Shown here: in pieces, positions 46,115-57,425 of the stretch
How positions within the stretch are numbered: position 1 is the first letter of the stretch
Layout: every line of letters starts with the position of its first letter
Source: Scleroderma bovista
Lineage: Eukaryota > Basidiomycota > Agaricomycetes > Boletales > Sclerodermataceae
Assembly (NCBI GenBank): GCA_037178675.1
Contig: JAYMGJ010000021.1
Coordinates: forward strand, 33,320 to 97,319
Direction: 5' to 3'
Length of the DNA stretch: 64,000 bases
Position numbers and translations under genes: made by a program
The notes under the pieces: model-generated
The model's input: the letters and a program-made list of their open reading frames with translations, nothing else
What the model was told of the DNA's origin: nothing
The model's database searches: none

Positions 46115-46988
46115 GATGGTGGTATTACTAGTAGGCGTTACTAAGTAGCAATTGAAGCAATAATATTAGAGTATTGCATAAGAAATGCAAAGTCTGTAAA
46201 GAAGATATCTTGTCACATGCAAGAATATGTTACAACAAAGAACTTGAGTACTCTGATATGCTTAGATATGATATTTTATGTTCGCACATGAAATTGCAAT
46301 ATATTGTCACACCATGCTCTGCCCCAGAATATCGCAAATGTGATATCTGTCAACCTTTTATTACAGGAATGTGTTGGGATATGTCTTGCATTCACAGCCA
46401 CCCACAAAGTCATATCACGTCACACTACGTCACACCAGGTGATGTCCAGTTTTCACTGGGGATGAAATCCAGGAGGTGGCAGGGCCACTGAAGTCCGGGG
46501 CCGGAGGGTCTGGGAACCAAGTGTTCCTGGACCAGATGGATCACCTTGTGGAGTTGATGGGGGAGTTGACCAGTGATGTATGCCGGATGAGGCAAGCACA
46601 ACAGTCTGTTGTGCACTCCAATGACCGGGTCGGCCACACCCTCGAGATGTTTCTCAAGGAGTGCCACTGGTTCAACGGTCCCCACAATGAGCCAGGAATG
46701 GATCCGGAGAGTGAGGGCGAGGTGGACCCGAAGGAGATTGACTGGGAAGTGGAGGGCCTCGAGCAGGAGATGGAGCAGGCCGGTGATGAACTGTTATCGC
46801 ACCACGCCCCTCCTCACGTGTGAACCGGTCCAGTCCAGACCTTTGTAAATAGAAAATGTATTTAGTTTTACTTTTTGTTTATAAAGAAAAAGTGGACTGG
46901 ATTTTGTGAGTGATATTACAAGACAGAGTGAAACAGAGAGGAGAAAGAGTGAGTGAAACAGATAAGAGAAACAGAATTAGGAGTAATA

Positions 46989-49349
46989 CTACATGGACAC
47001 AAGTGGTCCAGGTTTGTCTGGGTACTGGACATGATAATTTTCTAAGAGTTCCGTAGCATTGCCAAGTTCGGTGGCAAGAAGCCATGATGTTTCTTCGTCA
47101 GTTCCCTCGTAACCAGACCAACATACCAAGTAGAGTAGCTTGCACGACTTTTGGCGACAGTCAACCTTGGAGTTGAGGATCTCAGAGATCTCGAACTCCG
47201 GTTCACCATCTACTTCAACTGGTGGTGGAGGAGGTTGTATCCAGTCCGGTATGGTATTGGGTATGGCCAGTTCGAGTTGGGAGACATGGAAGACAGGGTG
47301 AACTGCGCACATGGAATCTGGGAGACGGAGGGTAAAGGAGAGTGAGCCTACTTGAGCTATAATGGTATATGGCCCAAGGTTCTTCTCCGATAGTTTTTTG
47401 GATGGTTGCATGGACCGGAAGTATTTGGCTTTGACATAGACTTGGTCACCAACTTGGAAATCCGGTGCTGGAGAGTGTTTAGCATCTGCCAGCCCTTGAT
47501 ATCGTAGTTGGGCGTTAGCCATTTCTTCTCTAAGGTATTGGTGCAGCGACTCAATGTCAACTGCATAGTCACAAGCCTGGGCGGAGGTCATATCACGTTC
47601 TGGGTAAACAGAGATGTTAGGGTGATAGCCCTTATTAGCAAAGAAAGGTGAAACTCCAGTGGTAGCACTAGGTGCGTTGTTGTACGCGAACTCCGCCAAT
47701 GGGAGTAAGTCTGCTCAGTTGTTCTGCTGATAGTTGCAGTAGATCCGGAGGTACTGTTCGAGTGTCTGGTTAGAGCACTCAGTTTGGCCATCACCCTCCA
47801 GGTGATAACCAGGGGTGAAGTGGAGGCACATGTTGAGAGCCTTTCCGAGTGACCAGAAGAAGTGTGAGACGAACTTGGTACCACGATCTGAGGTAACGTG
47901 GGCAGAAACACCGTGCTTGGAGAACACATGGAGGAGGAATAGCTTTGCAAGCTCCGGGCTAGTGATGGTGTCGTGAGTAGGGATGAAAATGGCTTGTTTA
48001 GAAAGCCTGTCTACCATGACCAGGATGGCTGTAAAGCCAGTAGATGAAGGGAGTTGCTCTATGAAATCCATGGAGATGGAATTCCAGGGCTTCTCCGGTA
48101 CTGGGAGCTGCTTTAGCAGTCTGTATGGTCTATGATGCGGTGTCTTAGCTCTTGCGCAGGAGGTACAGGACCGGACGTAGTCCTTGACAAAGGTCCTGAG
48201 ACCAGGCCAAGTATATTCATGCCGGATTAGTTCAAGAGTCCGGTTTTGCCCAAAGTGACCAGCGAGTGGGTGATCGTGTTGATACCGGAGTACCCGGAGA
48301 TGGAGGTCATCCAAGTCCGGTACGTATATGTGACCGTCTAGTCAAAGGAATCCAGCCTCGTTGGTGGACCAACGAGAGTCTGGTGGATCTGCAAGGTGGA
48401 CCTGGGCAATGGGATCAGAGGGTAGTGCAGAGAGGATGTCGCTATGAAGTGTTTCCACGTCCATGATTGCAACTGCACGGAGGACCAGAAATTCTAGGTA
48501 AGTAGTGCGGAGAGAATTAGAGAGCTGTTCTTGAGTGAACACTGGCCTAAGATTTTGGGGGTTAACCCAGCCATAGCCACTATCCCCCTCTTTGGGGTAG
48601 ACGTCCCATCGTCTAGTGAGAGCGTCCAGCTTGGCACCAAGTTTCCCGGGATGGAAACGAATGACAAGATTAAATTGAGATAAAAATTCAGACCACTGGG
48701 CTTGCTGGCGGGACAGTACTTTTGAGGTGGAGAAGGACTCAAGGTTTTTGTGGTCCATGACGACGTCTATGGGAGGGGCGGACCCTTCAAGATAATGGCG
48801 CCAGTTCCGGAAGGCCTCGAAAATGGTGAGGAGTTCCTTATCATGGGTATCATAGTTTAACTCCGGAGCAGTAAAGGTCCGGGAGTAGTATGCGACCGGA
48901 TGAATCTCTCTGTCAGTGCAAGTAATAGACAAGATGCCAGCGACAGTGTAGTCGGAGGCGTCAGTTTCCACGATGATAGGGGTATCCAGAATGAAATGGG
49001 TGAGGATGGGCACAGTGGTGAAGGAATGCTTGAGAGCGTTGAAAGAACGTCGACAGTCCTCGGAGAAGTTCCAAGGAGCATCTTTCCGGGTGAGCCGGGT
49101 AAGGGGGACCATGATGTCTGAGTAGTTGAATATAAACCAGCGGTAGAAGTTGGCGAAGCCTAGAAAGGACTGGATGTCCTTTACCTTTCGTGGTTCGGGC
49201 CAGTTGGAGATGGTTTGGATTTTGTCTGGAGACATTGTCAAACCTTCCGGAGATAGGTGGTAGCCAAGATACTCTACCGAGTCCGAGTGGAACTCACACT
49301 TTTCCGGTTTGGCAAAGAGGCCATGTAACCGGAGCCGGCGGAGCACTTC
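46989..49349 (-). pseudogene. Gypsy-B Pol, C-terminal two thirds: end of RT, RNase H, integrase, chromodomain
   Basis: Reading leftwards from the LTR-A insertion: RT connection (EVLRRLRLHGLFAKPEKCEF, EYLGYHLSPEGL, FLGFANFYRWFI), RNase H (IVETDASDYTVAGILS, HDKELLTIFEAF, VVMDHKNLESF), the integrase zinc region (HDHPLAGHFGQNRTLELI ... CTSCARAK), its core (SMDFIEQLP, VTSDRGTKFVS, HLEGDGQTECSN), and a chromodomain at the end (FEISEILNSKV, YLVCWSGYEGTDEETSWL). The last makes it a chromovirus. In-frame UGA codons occur at 48342-48344 (between AGFL and LDGHIYVP) and 47715-47717 (expected Trp). It is inactive. No 3' LTR follows at 46989, so the element is truncated. Confidence 0.9.
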
Positions 49350-51138
49350 CTGGTGTGAGTCAAAGTGTGGATTTGGGTCAGAGTAATAACCCAAACACAA
49401 CACCAACAAAGGACTACGAATATGTGCGAGTGGTGGTTTACCTCCGTGGTGTCCAGAGAGGATGTGCTGAGGAGGGGGGAAGGGGATCTACACCAACAGG
49501 GTGATGCAGACGATGATGCAGGATATTCCTGGGGTACAGGAGTAATAGAAGACAAAGGGGATAGGGGTCTGGACTCTTCCTAAAGCCTAGGAAGTGTCAA
49601 AGCGGGGATTGGGTTGACTGAGACTGAAACAGCAATACTACACCTAGAGATTGGTGCAGTAAAGGGGCAGAGATGCCTCTGATGTCCAGAGGCAAGGAAG
49701 ATTGACTGGTATGAAGCCTAGACTCTGCTTGAGCCTAGTATAAAGAATAGATCTTGAATAACTTGGATAAACTTGACAATATTGAGCCTTTAGACCTTCA
49801 CTGAAGCCTACAAGGACTCAAAGACTGAAGGGATACTGATTGAGAGAGTCTGAGAGAGGGATAATTTCGTGCAATTTGGGTCTTTATTCACTGGGCTGAG
49901 CCCAGGGGTTTAAATACATGGGGGGGGGGCACAGCATTAAAGTACAAAAAGAGAAGGGAGTAAGCAGAATTTGTCAAGGATTGGTGAGGGATTGGTAAGA
50001 GCTTTGTAAGGGGTTTGTAAGCAATCAGTAAGCAAGGGATAAGCAGGAATGAGTAAGCATAGGAAGCATGAATAAGCTGCTGAGTAAAGGAATGAGTAAG
50101 CTGCATGACAAGATTGATTGGTAAGGGAGTGAGTCATCAGCTGAGTAATATACCAAAAATGCGAAAGGGATAGAGTAATACTGATGACAAGAGAGCATCA
50201 GTAAGCAAGGGATGAGTCACTGCACAGCAGAAGGAGTCATTGATGCACAGCCTAAGAAGTTTGATGGGGGGCTGTGTACCATCAGGAATTTGATGGGACA
50301 ACAATGGGGAAGATCTGAGATAAATAGGGGGATTGATCTGAGACAAAACAGCCACAAGAAGGGTACCAGGGGTCCAGAGGTCTTTTTGGGGGATCAGCAT
50401 ACACTAAGGTATAGTGCATGTGTTCTAGCGCTGCTGAAGCGCAACCATGGGCTCCCTTGACGAGCTCTCTTCTGGGAAAGAACAAGAGAGGGTTCTTCTT
50501 CCTAATAGCACTATAAAGCGGGGGAATAACTGTCATGGTGCTGGGGGATGTCGTCTGAAAGTAGGGAAGCGGATAGAGTATTGAATTTGACGCATCCAGG
50601 GAACATCAGGAAAAAAACACATGGCGATATAGTACTATGTAGCCTCTGTAGCACTCAAAGCTCTATTGACAAGTCCCCAATCTATAGTCAATGTAGCTAC
50701 AGGCACAGATTCTATAGTACACCATAGTGGCCATAGTCTGACATGTAAATACATATTCAACATAGCAAGGTTGCTATATATGCTACCAAGACTATGTATT
50801 GTCACATAGCCCCTTTGACTTCTATCACAACAGTGATAGGCTTCCATTGCCACTTGCTATAATGTCAGTATAGCAAAACATAGACTACATTTCTTACTCA
50901 GGCAGTACACAGTTCAATCGAATTGAATCCATTTCACGCCGATGGAACTTAATACAGAATAGCTACTTTATATCACTCCGATTCATCCTCTGTGGTTGAA
51001 CCCTCCTGATGTTCTTTGATCGCGGCCGCGATGATTTGCACAGACACCACATTTTGTGGCTGCGCAGAGAGGGCAGGCGCTCTGGAATGGATACTGAGCT
51101 AGGCCATCAGTAACCAAACATAAACACTGCCTGCATAC

Positions 51139-52840
51139 TCAATGTCGGTCCTCGTAGATCTTTGCACAAATACCTTTCAATACACTGAACTCCTTCATCG
51201 CCTCATCGAAATCTTGTAGGCACTTGAGATGCGAAGCATATATCACACGGTAGTCATGAACTGTAAAGGCGATGTCCGTCCGCGTGCCAGTTGTCCACTC
51301 ATCTATGCAGCATTCAATCTAAGGCAAGCTGTCAGTGACGACCCATCCAGCGACGGCCGTGAAACATAACACTTACCGCCGTCAGTATTAAGGCCAGAGC
51401 GGGCACAGGGAATGGCTTGAACCATGTCTGATACTTGATGCCTTCATCATTCTTGTTTGTGAACCACATCGTATTGACGATTTTCTGTATGATCGGTGCC
51501 TTGAGAAAGCCACAGCGCTCGTCTTGAACGGGCGCCTGATGCTGTTCATTCACATATCAGTTACTATAAGTTTGCCCCACAGCAAACCAGCCCACCTTGA
51601 ATGTGAGGCTTGCACCCTCTTTTAACTCTTCCACTAATGCACGATTCTTCTTGATCGCCGATTTTGTCTGGCTGCTGTGAAAATTAAATATTATTTCGAC
51701 AAGAGGGCGGAGCTTGGTCTTGAGCTTGCCGCGAACTTGCGAGCCACGGCTTCTATATAACATAGGAAGCATGATACTGTGACAGCCAGTACAGTACTGA
51801 CCAGTCTGGAGAGCTGTGGCGTCCGCACGAGGTTAACGCCTGTGGTCTGAAGCGCCTTAGCCCAAGATGCGTTCAGAAGAGTGGACTCTTGTGTTTGGTC
51901 AGGCATGGGACTCTCAGCACACAGGCATGCCCGGTAGTCTCCAATGGCCGCATTGACGAACTCTTGAGTGACATCATCGTAGTCTTTGGCGCGTGGTCGA
52001 CCTTTGTGTTCTGTGAGCTTCTGTGCCTTGACGATGGTGGTTTCTGGACCGTCTTCTTCGATAGGTTCCCGTCGCCTCTTTGCATGAACATCACTCCTAG
52101 TACTTCCAGTAAGGTACTTGTTTGATGATGGCATGATGGACTCACCGGTTCGTAGAGTCTGTCACCACACCTTCAGAGCTCCCATGTTCGACACGCCTGT
52201 CTTTGTGTCTGACACCCAGTCGTTCCGAAGAACATTGGTGTGAGGTCAGTCCTGCATCTTCACCATCCGAGAGAAAGAAGCTTCTCTGTAACCCAATGAG
52301 AATAGATTAATACTACAACCATAAATGGTACTCACTTCACCGCTGAGGTCGGGAATGTGGCCGCTGACCACCTTTGGTACTTTGCTGCTGCTGTACACGA
52401 GGGGCTGCCTAGGCACTGCACTAAGTTTAGTGGGGACGAGTCGGCTACTAAACTGAACGTGAAACGGTTCGGTCAGTGTTGTGCCCACAAAAATGTTGGG
52501 AGGACCTACCTGGGTGCGTTCTTCTTCTTCTTCTTCGAGGTCATCTTCTTCGAGGTCCCGCCCTTGATCGCTGTTCTCTTCGTCTTTGTTCTCGCTCCCC
52601 TCCTCGATTAGGCGGCGGCAGCGATGTCGTTCTCGGTCCTTCTGGGTCTTGGCATCACGGCACTGAACCGTTTCTTCTCGTTCATGCACCGCTTGCATCA
52701 CTTTCTCTGATGGTTGGCGTACCCGACCACCAGACTCTGTTTTTTTTTCGGAACATTGGTCAGTGGGAATCTGTGGTGTGGTTCAGCCGGACTGACCTCT
52801 ACAATTCTCTTTGTCAGCATTGCGATAGAGTCCATGTGGT
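51139..52840 (-). CDS. DUF6532-domain protein of Plavaka element
   Basis: Read leftwards, exons include about 52840-52795, 52733 to about 52310 (QPSEKVMQAVHEREETV, an acidic/Glu-rich stretch, and VYSSSKVPKVVSGHIPDLSG), 52270-52150, about 52100-51790, 51749-51596, 51542-51372 and 51313-51139. The DUF6532 part is recognisable: RPRAKDYDDVTQEFVNAAIG, SRGSQVRGKLKTKLRPLVE, a run ending ALVEELKEGASLTFK, APIIQKIVNTMWFTNKNDEG, and a C-terminus with IECCIDEWTTGTRTD. Introns are about 45-60 nt. The junction near 51760-51800 does not keep phase with obvious splice sites, so a lesion is possible there. DUF6532 genes are common in Agaricomycetes and their function is unknown. Here the gene lies wholly inside a transposon, divergent from the transposase, so an accessory role in transposition or silencing is a reasonable inference. 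Confidence 0.75.
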
Positions 52841-53170
52841 GAGGCTTGCATGGGAATTGGACTTAAGAGCTGGAACCAAGAATGGGTGAGGTGGGGGGTT
52901 GACAGGAACAACGGCGGGACCCAAATGACTTACTTATATCTGCCGCTTGTGTATGGCTTGTTTGTAGTGATCAACAAACGGTCACGACACAAACGCGCAT
53001 CGTGACGTGATCACGGGATAGGCTGTAAAATCAAAGAAATATTACATTGACAAGGAGCCCCACCTATCTGTCTGTAGACTGCGCGATGGTCCAGAATATT
53101 TCCAACTGTCAAAGAGATAAATCAGTGAGACTTTGCAAAAGAAACGACTGAACGACTGACTTACCACACT

Positions 53171-56100
53171 ATGGCCCCCCACCGCTGCAACTATTGCTTG
53201 AAGCCGATAGCCACGGAGGCAGGGATCAAGCGGCATATTGCTCAATCACCTCTGTGTCGCACTCAATGGACAAAGCAGCTTGATTGGATGAAATCAACTG
53301 TATCGAACGACGCAGAAGATGAGCTGCCGGAGGAGAGGAACAACAACGCACCGGGCTGGGAAAACATGTTTGATGGTATGGATGGTGCCGATGACCCTCT
53401 TGATGTTCCAGATGGACACCTGGTTCATCAGTCTCGTGCTGAAGATGATCCTCCTGATCTCTGTGAGCCGCCATCCAAGCGTGCGTGAGTGGAGCAAGAG
53501 GATGAAAGGTCACCTCCTTGGCCAGCGTCTGGACGCTTCACAGAGGGGTACCTGGGCATTGCCGCTATGATCATAGGCAAGAAACAGACAGTCTTCGAGT
53601 CCCTGGAGGCCGCAGAGGTTGAAAGCAGCATTGGCGAATGGGCACCTTTCCGAGACGAGGACAAATGGGAACTTACTCAATTTTTGATGAAAAACCTTGG
53701 ACAAAGGAAAATCGATGAGTTTCTGAAGCTACCCTCTGTAAGTGAATAAAATACATTTACCTGGAAAGTGGCCCATGGTTTGTAGGTGCAGAAGAGCGGC
53801 ATTTCATTCAAGAATGCGCGCTCATTCCACAAGTGTGTTGATTCTTTATATGCAGGCCTGGGTTGGACGTGTGAGACGATCGATGTTGAGGGTGATGTTG
53901 AGGGTGAGGATGGGGCCCTGAAACGGGAAACATTGGAATTATGGCGAAGGGATCCGGTGGAATGCGTGGAGGCCCTCATTGGCAATCCTGCATTGCGAGA
54001 CATGATGGCATATGTCCCAGAACATGCATATGCTGATGTCAAGGGTGAGAACCGTATTTATGATGAAATGTGGACCGGGGACTGGTGGTGGGAAACCCAA
54101 GTGAGTACTTACTGTGGATGGCGAAGGAGGCAACCAAGCCGACGTTGATCCACAGGGAAAATTGACGGAGGGGGCGGTGGTGGCGCCGGTGATCTTGTCA
54201 TCTGATAAAACATCGCTGTTGGTCTTCAGTGGGGACAAGAAGGCATGGCCTGTATATTTAACCATTGGGAATATATCGAAAGATGTCCGAAGACGAGTGT
54301 CAGCGCATGCAACAATCTTAATCGGCTACTTACCTGTGTCCAAGCTGGAGTGCTTCCAGAAGAAAACCCGGTCCGTCGCAGGACATTGTCTATTCCACTA
54401 TGCAATGTCGTTGTTGTTGCATCCGCTGGTCGATGCGGGTCATCGAGGGAAGGCCATGGTTTGCACCGATGGTTGCGTGCGCCGAGTCCATCCGATCCTG
54501 GCTGCCTACATCACTGACTTTCCAGAGCAGTGTCTGGTGGGTTGCAACAAAGAGAGCCGATGCCCTCGCTGTCTGGTTAAATCAAAAGATCATGGAGAGC
54601 TCGAGGAATGCACGTACCGCAGTATGGTTGACACGTTGAAGTCCTTGCGGCAGAGGCAAATAAACAAACAATCTCGGAAGTTCGATACGGAAGGTTTGCG
54701 TGAGGTCTACTCACCTTTTTGGAAAGACCTGCCCTTCACCGACATCTTCGCCTGCATCACACCCGACATCCTCCATCAACTCCACAAAGGAATCTTCCAC
54801 GACCATCTTGTGCAGTGGTGTCTTGGCATTATTGGCGAGAAGGAGATGGATGCCCGCTTTCAGGCCGTGGGTCAATACCCAGGTCTTCGCCACTTCAAGA
54901 AAGGCATTTCCGCGGTCTCACAGTGGACAGGCACAGAGCACAAGGAGATGCAGAGGGTTTTTGTAGGGTTACTTTCAGGTGCAGCTGACGATAACGTCCT
55001 CCTCATGGCTCGCTCACTGCTCGACTTCATCTACTACGCACGGTTCCAGCAACACACAGACAAGACTCTCGCGGCCATGCAGGACAGTCTGAACCTGTTC
55101 CACGCCCATAAAGGTGTCCTCGTTGAGCTCGGAATACGTGATCACTTCAATGTCCCCAAGATCCACTCACTCATCCACTATGTGTCTGCAATCTGAGCGC
55201 TCGGCAGTGCTGATGGGTATAACACGGAATATCCTGAATGCTTACATATAGACTATGCCAAGGACGCCTACCGTGCGAGCAACAAACATGACTACGTCGA
55301 ACAAATGGCCTTGTGGCTTCAACGCCAAGAGGCCATCTATCATAAAACTGCCTACCACGCCTGGAGACAGCTTAGGCATTGTGCAAGCACGGATTCCAAC
55401 AACGGAAGGCCTAGCGGAGAGGTTGTCGGGTCAGACATTGACTCTAGGATGGGTGACCCTCTGGATGAGGGGGCTGGGGATCCCATGCCATCAGGTATGT
55501 AGCACTTATGTTGCACGCCTGGCAGTCATTGAAAAAGCCGGTTAACTAGGGAGAGCCCGCTACAAAGTGGCGAAGGCCCCTTACCGCCGTGGGGTTTCCG
55601 TTCAGGAGTTACAAACCGACTACAAGGCACCCGAATTTCTCTCTGCGCTCAAACATTTTCTCACCTCCCGCACAACTCGAGACAACATTGTGGTTCCTGT
55701 CGAATCGGATCAGTTCGACATATTCAGCTGGCTATATGTAGAAAGTGTACCTAGCGTGGTTACAGGACATGGCAGTGTCTGGCAGAAGATTCGTGCCAGG
55801 CCAAAGGTGGCTGCCTGTGGTCGCAAGGCTGAATCCCCCGCAAGATTCAATACAGCTTTTGTGTGGGACGAAGGAGATCGACAGGCTTTTTTTTCTGCGC
55901 ATGATGGTAAGTACCTGGTGTCATTGTCGTGAGGAGTGTGCACTGACGAGCACTGGACTGCAAGCGATCCATATCGCCCAAGTGCGCATCATTTTCAAGC
56001 TTCCAGGACATCTTGGGCATTACCTGCATCCACTGGCCTATGTCGAATGGTTCACAGTGCTCCGTCAGCATGAGCCAATTTCTGGCCAATTCCTTGTCAC

Positions 56101-56299
56101 CCGCTCCACGCACAACCATCGGCACAATGTCTCAGTAATCAGCATCGATCGTTTTGCACGCCCATGCCATCTTCAAGGCCAGTGTGGCAAACACATTAGT
56201 TCAGATTGGTCGTCGGATAACGTCCTGGAGACGGCGAGTGCATTCCATGTTAACTCTTATATTGATTTAGATACATTTGTTGCCTTATGTGATCGGTAG
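53171..56299 (+). pseudogene. Plavaka transposase, two in-frame UGA codons
   Basis: Exons: 53171-53737, 53786-54100, 54156-55494, 55550-55906 and 55965-56299. It starts with a C2H2-like zinc finger (CNYCLKPIATEAGIKRHIAQ), then an acidic linker and the Plavaka core: PPWPASGRFTEGYLGIAAM, ETIDVEGDVEGEDG, RIYDEMWTGDWWWETQ, PVILSSDKTSLLVFSGDKKA, WPVYLTIGNISKDVRRR, GYLPVSKLECF, CNKESRCPRC, ITPDILHQLHKGIFHDHLV and a C-terminal region (VRIIFKLPGHLGHYLHPLAY, VEWFTVL). It would cut and paste the element by a DDE-type reaction in the nucleus. UGA at 53486-53488 (KRA-stop-VEQ) and 55194-55196 (VSAI-stop-ALGSADG) both fall where Arg is expected, so CGA-to-TGA decay is likely. Otherwise the gene is complete, so inactivation looks recent. 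Confidence 0.9.
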
Positions 56300-57425
56300 T
56301 ACTGATGCCAATGACTTTATTCATGAATACTGGTGAATAACAATACAGGCTACATTGAATACATAGTGTGAATGACAGCTACAATGACTATACGAGCTGT
56401 TAGGGCAGCACTATCAACAATATTGGCGACTATGTGCTATGTGTCATGCGGTGACAACTTGACAGCGCTACAAATCACCTGCCGGATGCGACATATGACA
56501 TTGGTGTCTCTAAGTGACACGGTACCTCAGTGGCTATGCTACATAGCAAAATGTTTTTCCTGATGAAGCGAGACGAACGTCAGAGGAAGATGGACATGGC
56601 AAGTATCTGGGAGGAAGGGACCATAGGCTGAGGGCTCAGGGGACACAGAGACGACCAGAGAAGACTTCTCAAGCTTGACAATAGACCTAAGATGACCAAA
56701 GTACGTCCTTGACGCAGGACTGACGAGGAGAACGTGCTGACCGAGAACAAGAGGGACTGAAGGAGCAGGCTGGGAAGATATGTGCCAGGCAGTGCACGGG
56801 AACTCTGGGAGAGGCTGTCCTAAGAGCAGGACATAGTGGAGATCTGCAGCAATAGCGGAGAAATGATCCAGAGAAAATACGGACTCCATAGTGAGCGATG
56901 AAGCGAATGTCTGGATTGCGGGGAGAATATCTCCGTGGGAAATGAACAGATTTGCGTCGGAACTTGACAGGCAGATAGACCACGTTCTAGGCTCTCTGAT
57001 GGTATAGTCACGTGCCTGATAGCTTCAGAAACAATGGAGCTATTCAAAATATCGGAATGCCGGCACTGGGCACCTAAAAATGACATTTGGGCGCTAAAAA
57101 TCATTTCTTCTCTTTCTCCTTCGTTTCTCCTTCAATTCTTCGGCTTCTTTGATCGTTCTGGTATGAGAGTTGGACTGCAGATGTGTGCATTCCTTTCTCA
57201 TACCACAATTGACATTATTCCTTCAGTTTCTTCTGCTTCTTGGCAGTCCTTGTGCGATAGATGACTGTCTGCATTGGCATTCATCTCTCGCATCAGGATA
57301 GTCTTCTTGTGCGATAGATGGCTATGATGAGGGTCCGTTGTGCTTATCCTTCGCATAAGGATCATTCAATATAGGCGTTATCTTCCATGTTCACTGTACC
57401 AAACCTGTTTGGTGTGTGACACCGG

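Larger units (their letters stand above)
33770..46460. mobile_element. 12.7-kb TIR DNA transposon without a transposase, carrying captured sequence
   Basis: The ends are imperfect inverted repeats: left CCCAGTGAGAATTGGACATC, right (reverse complement) cCCAGTGAAAACTGGACATC, with similarity over about 33 bp (to tggtgtgac). Identical flanks GATGAAA lie at 33763-33769 and 46461-46467, a 7-bp duplication. The insertion splits a coding exon, which rejoins in frame when the element is removed. Inside are a ribosomal-protein fragment, a 7.8-kb palindrome, an exon array and a solo LTR-A; without that LTR it is about 10.6 kb. No transposase was found, so it should be non-autonomous. A 7-bp TSD and gene capture recall Pack-type Mutator-like elements, but the ends do not prove a superfamily. 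Confidence 0.8.
15339..46823 (+). pseudogene. Zn2Cys6-cluster host-like gene split over 31 kb by two transposon insertions
   Basis: The pieces are 15339-15573 (MSAPTQTTTP, then an Arg/Glu-rich coiled coil), 33204-33482, an intron at 33483-33533, 33534-33769 and 46468-46823 (stop). The first junction is a Copia element with TSD GAAGG, the second a TIR element with TSD GATGAAA. Removing each element and one TSD copy restores the frame at both sites (ERK to AWVEAEQ; VINDE to IQEVAG). Exon 2 starts with six cysteines, C-x2-C-x6-C-x11-C-x2-C-x6-C (CVRCAKFGVQC ... CKRCAGLKEKC), a Zn2Cys6 spacing, followed by a Lys-rich segment and a helical tail (LDQMDHLVELMGELTSDV). One base is missing near 33244, as the coiled coil changes frame there (EAEQR to AKEEVEKK). 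A TATA-like ctataagaac is at 15280. The layout matches the gene at 4259-6877. It cannot be expressed whole. Confidence 0.7.
50604..56565. mobile_element. Plavaka DNA transposon (6 kb) with two genes
   Basis: Terminal inverted repeats: CATCAGGAAAAAAACA at the left, TGTTTTTCCTGATG at the right, followed inward by looser inverted similarity (tatgtagc / gctacata). It interrupts the LTR-A sequence cagggaagcgagac, leaving AA on both sides, consistent with a 2-bp duplication. It carries a transposase (plus) and a DUF6532 gene (minus) arranged divergently. The subterminal regions (50620-51000, 56300-56560) are gene-free with short mixed repeats around tagc and tagcaa. Confidence 0.9.
49354..57421 (-). 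mobile_element. Solo LTR-A in Gypsy-B pol, itself split by Plavaka
   Basis: The two halves, 49354-50603 and 56566-57421, give an LTR of about 2.1 kb (plus strand TGTGAGTCAAAG to GTGTGACA). It has the same extra segment as the copy at 12520 (near 49785-49845). Flanks are CTGG (49350-49353) and CCGG (57422-57425), differing by one C/T. Removing it restores the RT frame (HQQHVR to EVLRRLR), which shows Gypsy-B was intact here when hit. Confidence 0.9.

Noticed and set aside
33770..46460. Assigning the TIR element to Mutator, KDZ or hAT
   Set aside because: A 7-bp duplication and CCCAGTG ends do not settle it, and there is no transposase to classify.
9736..56299. A variant genetic code with UGA as a sense codon
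   Set aside because: Genes in this window (for example both DUF6532 and GGPPS reading frames) end with TGA, and the UGA codons are confined to transposon frames at expected Arg or Trp sites.
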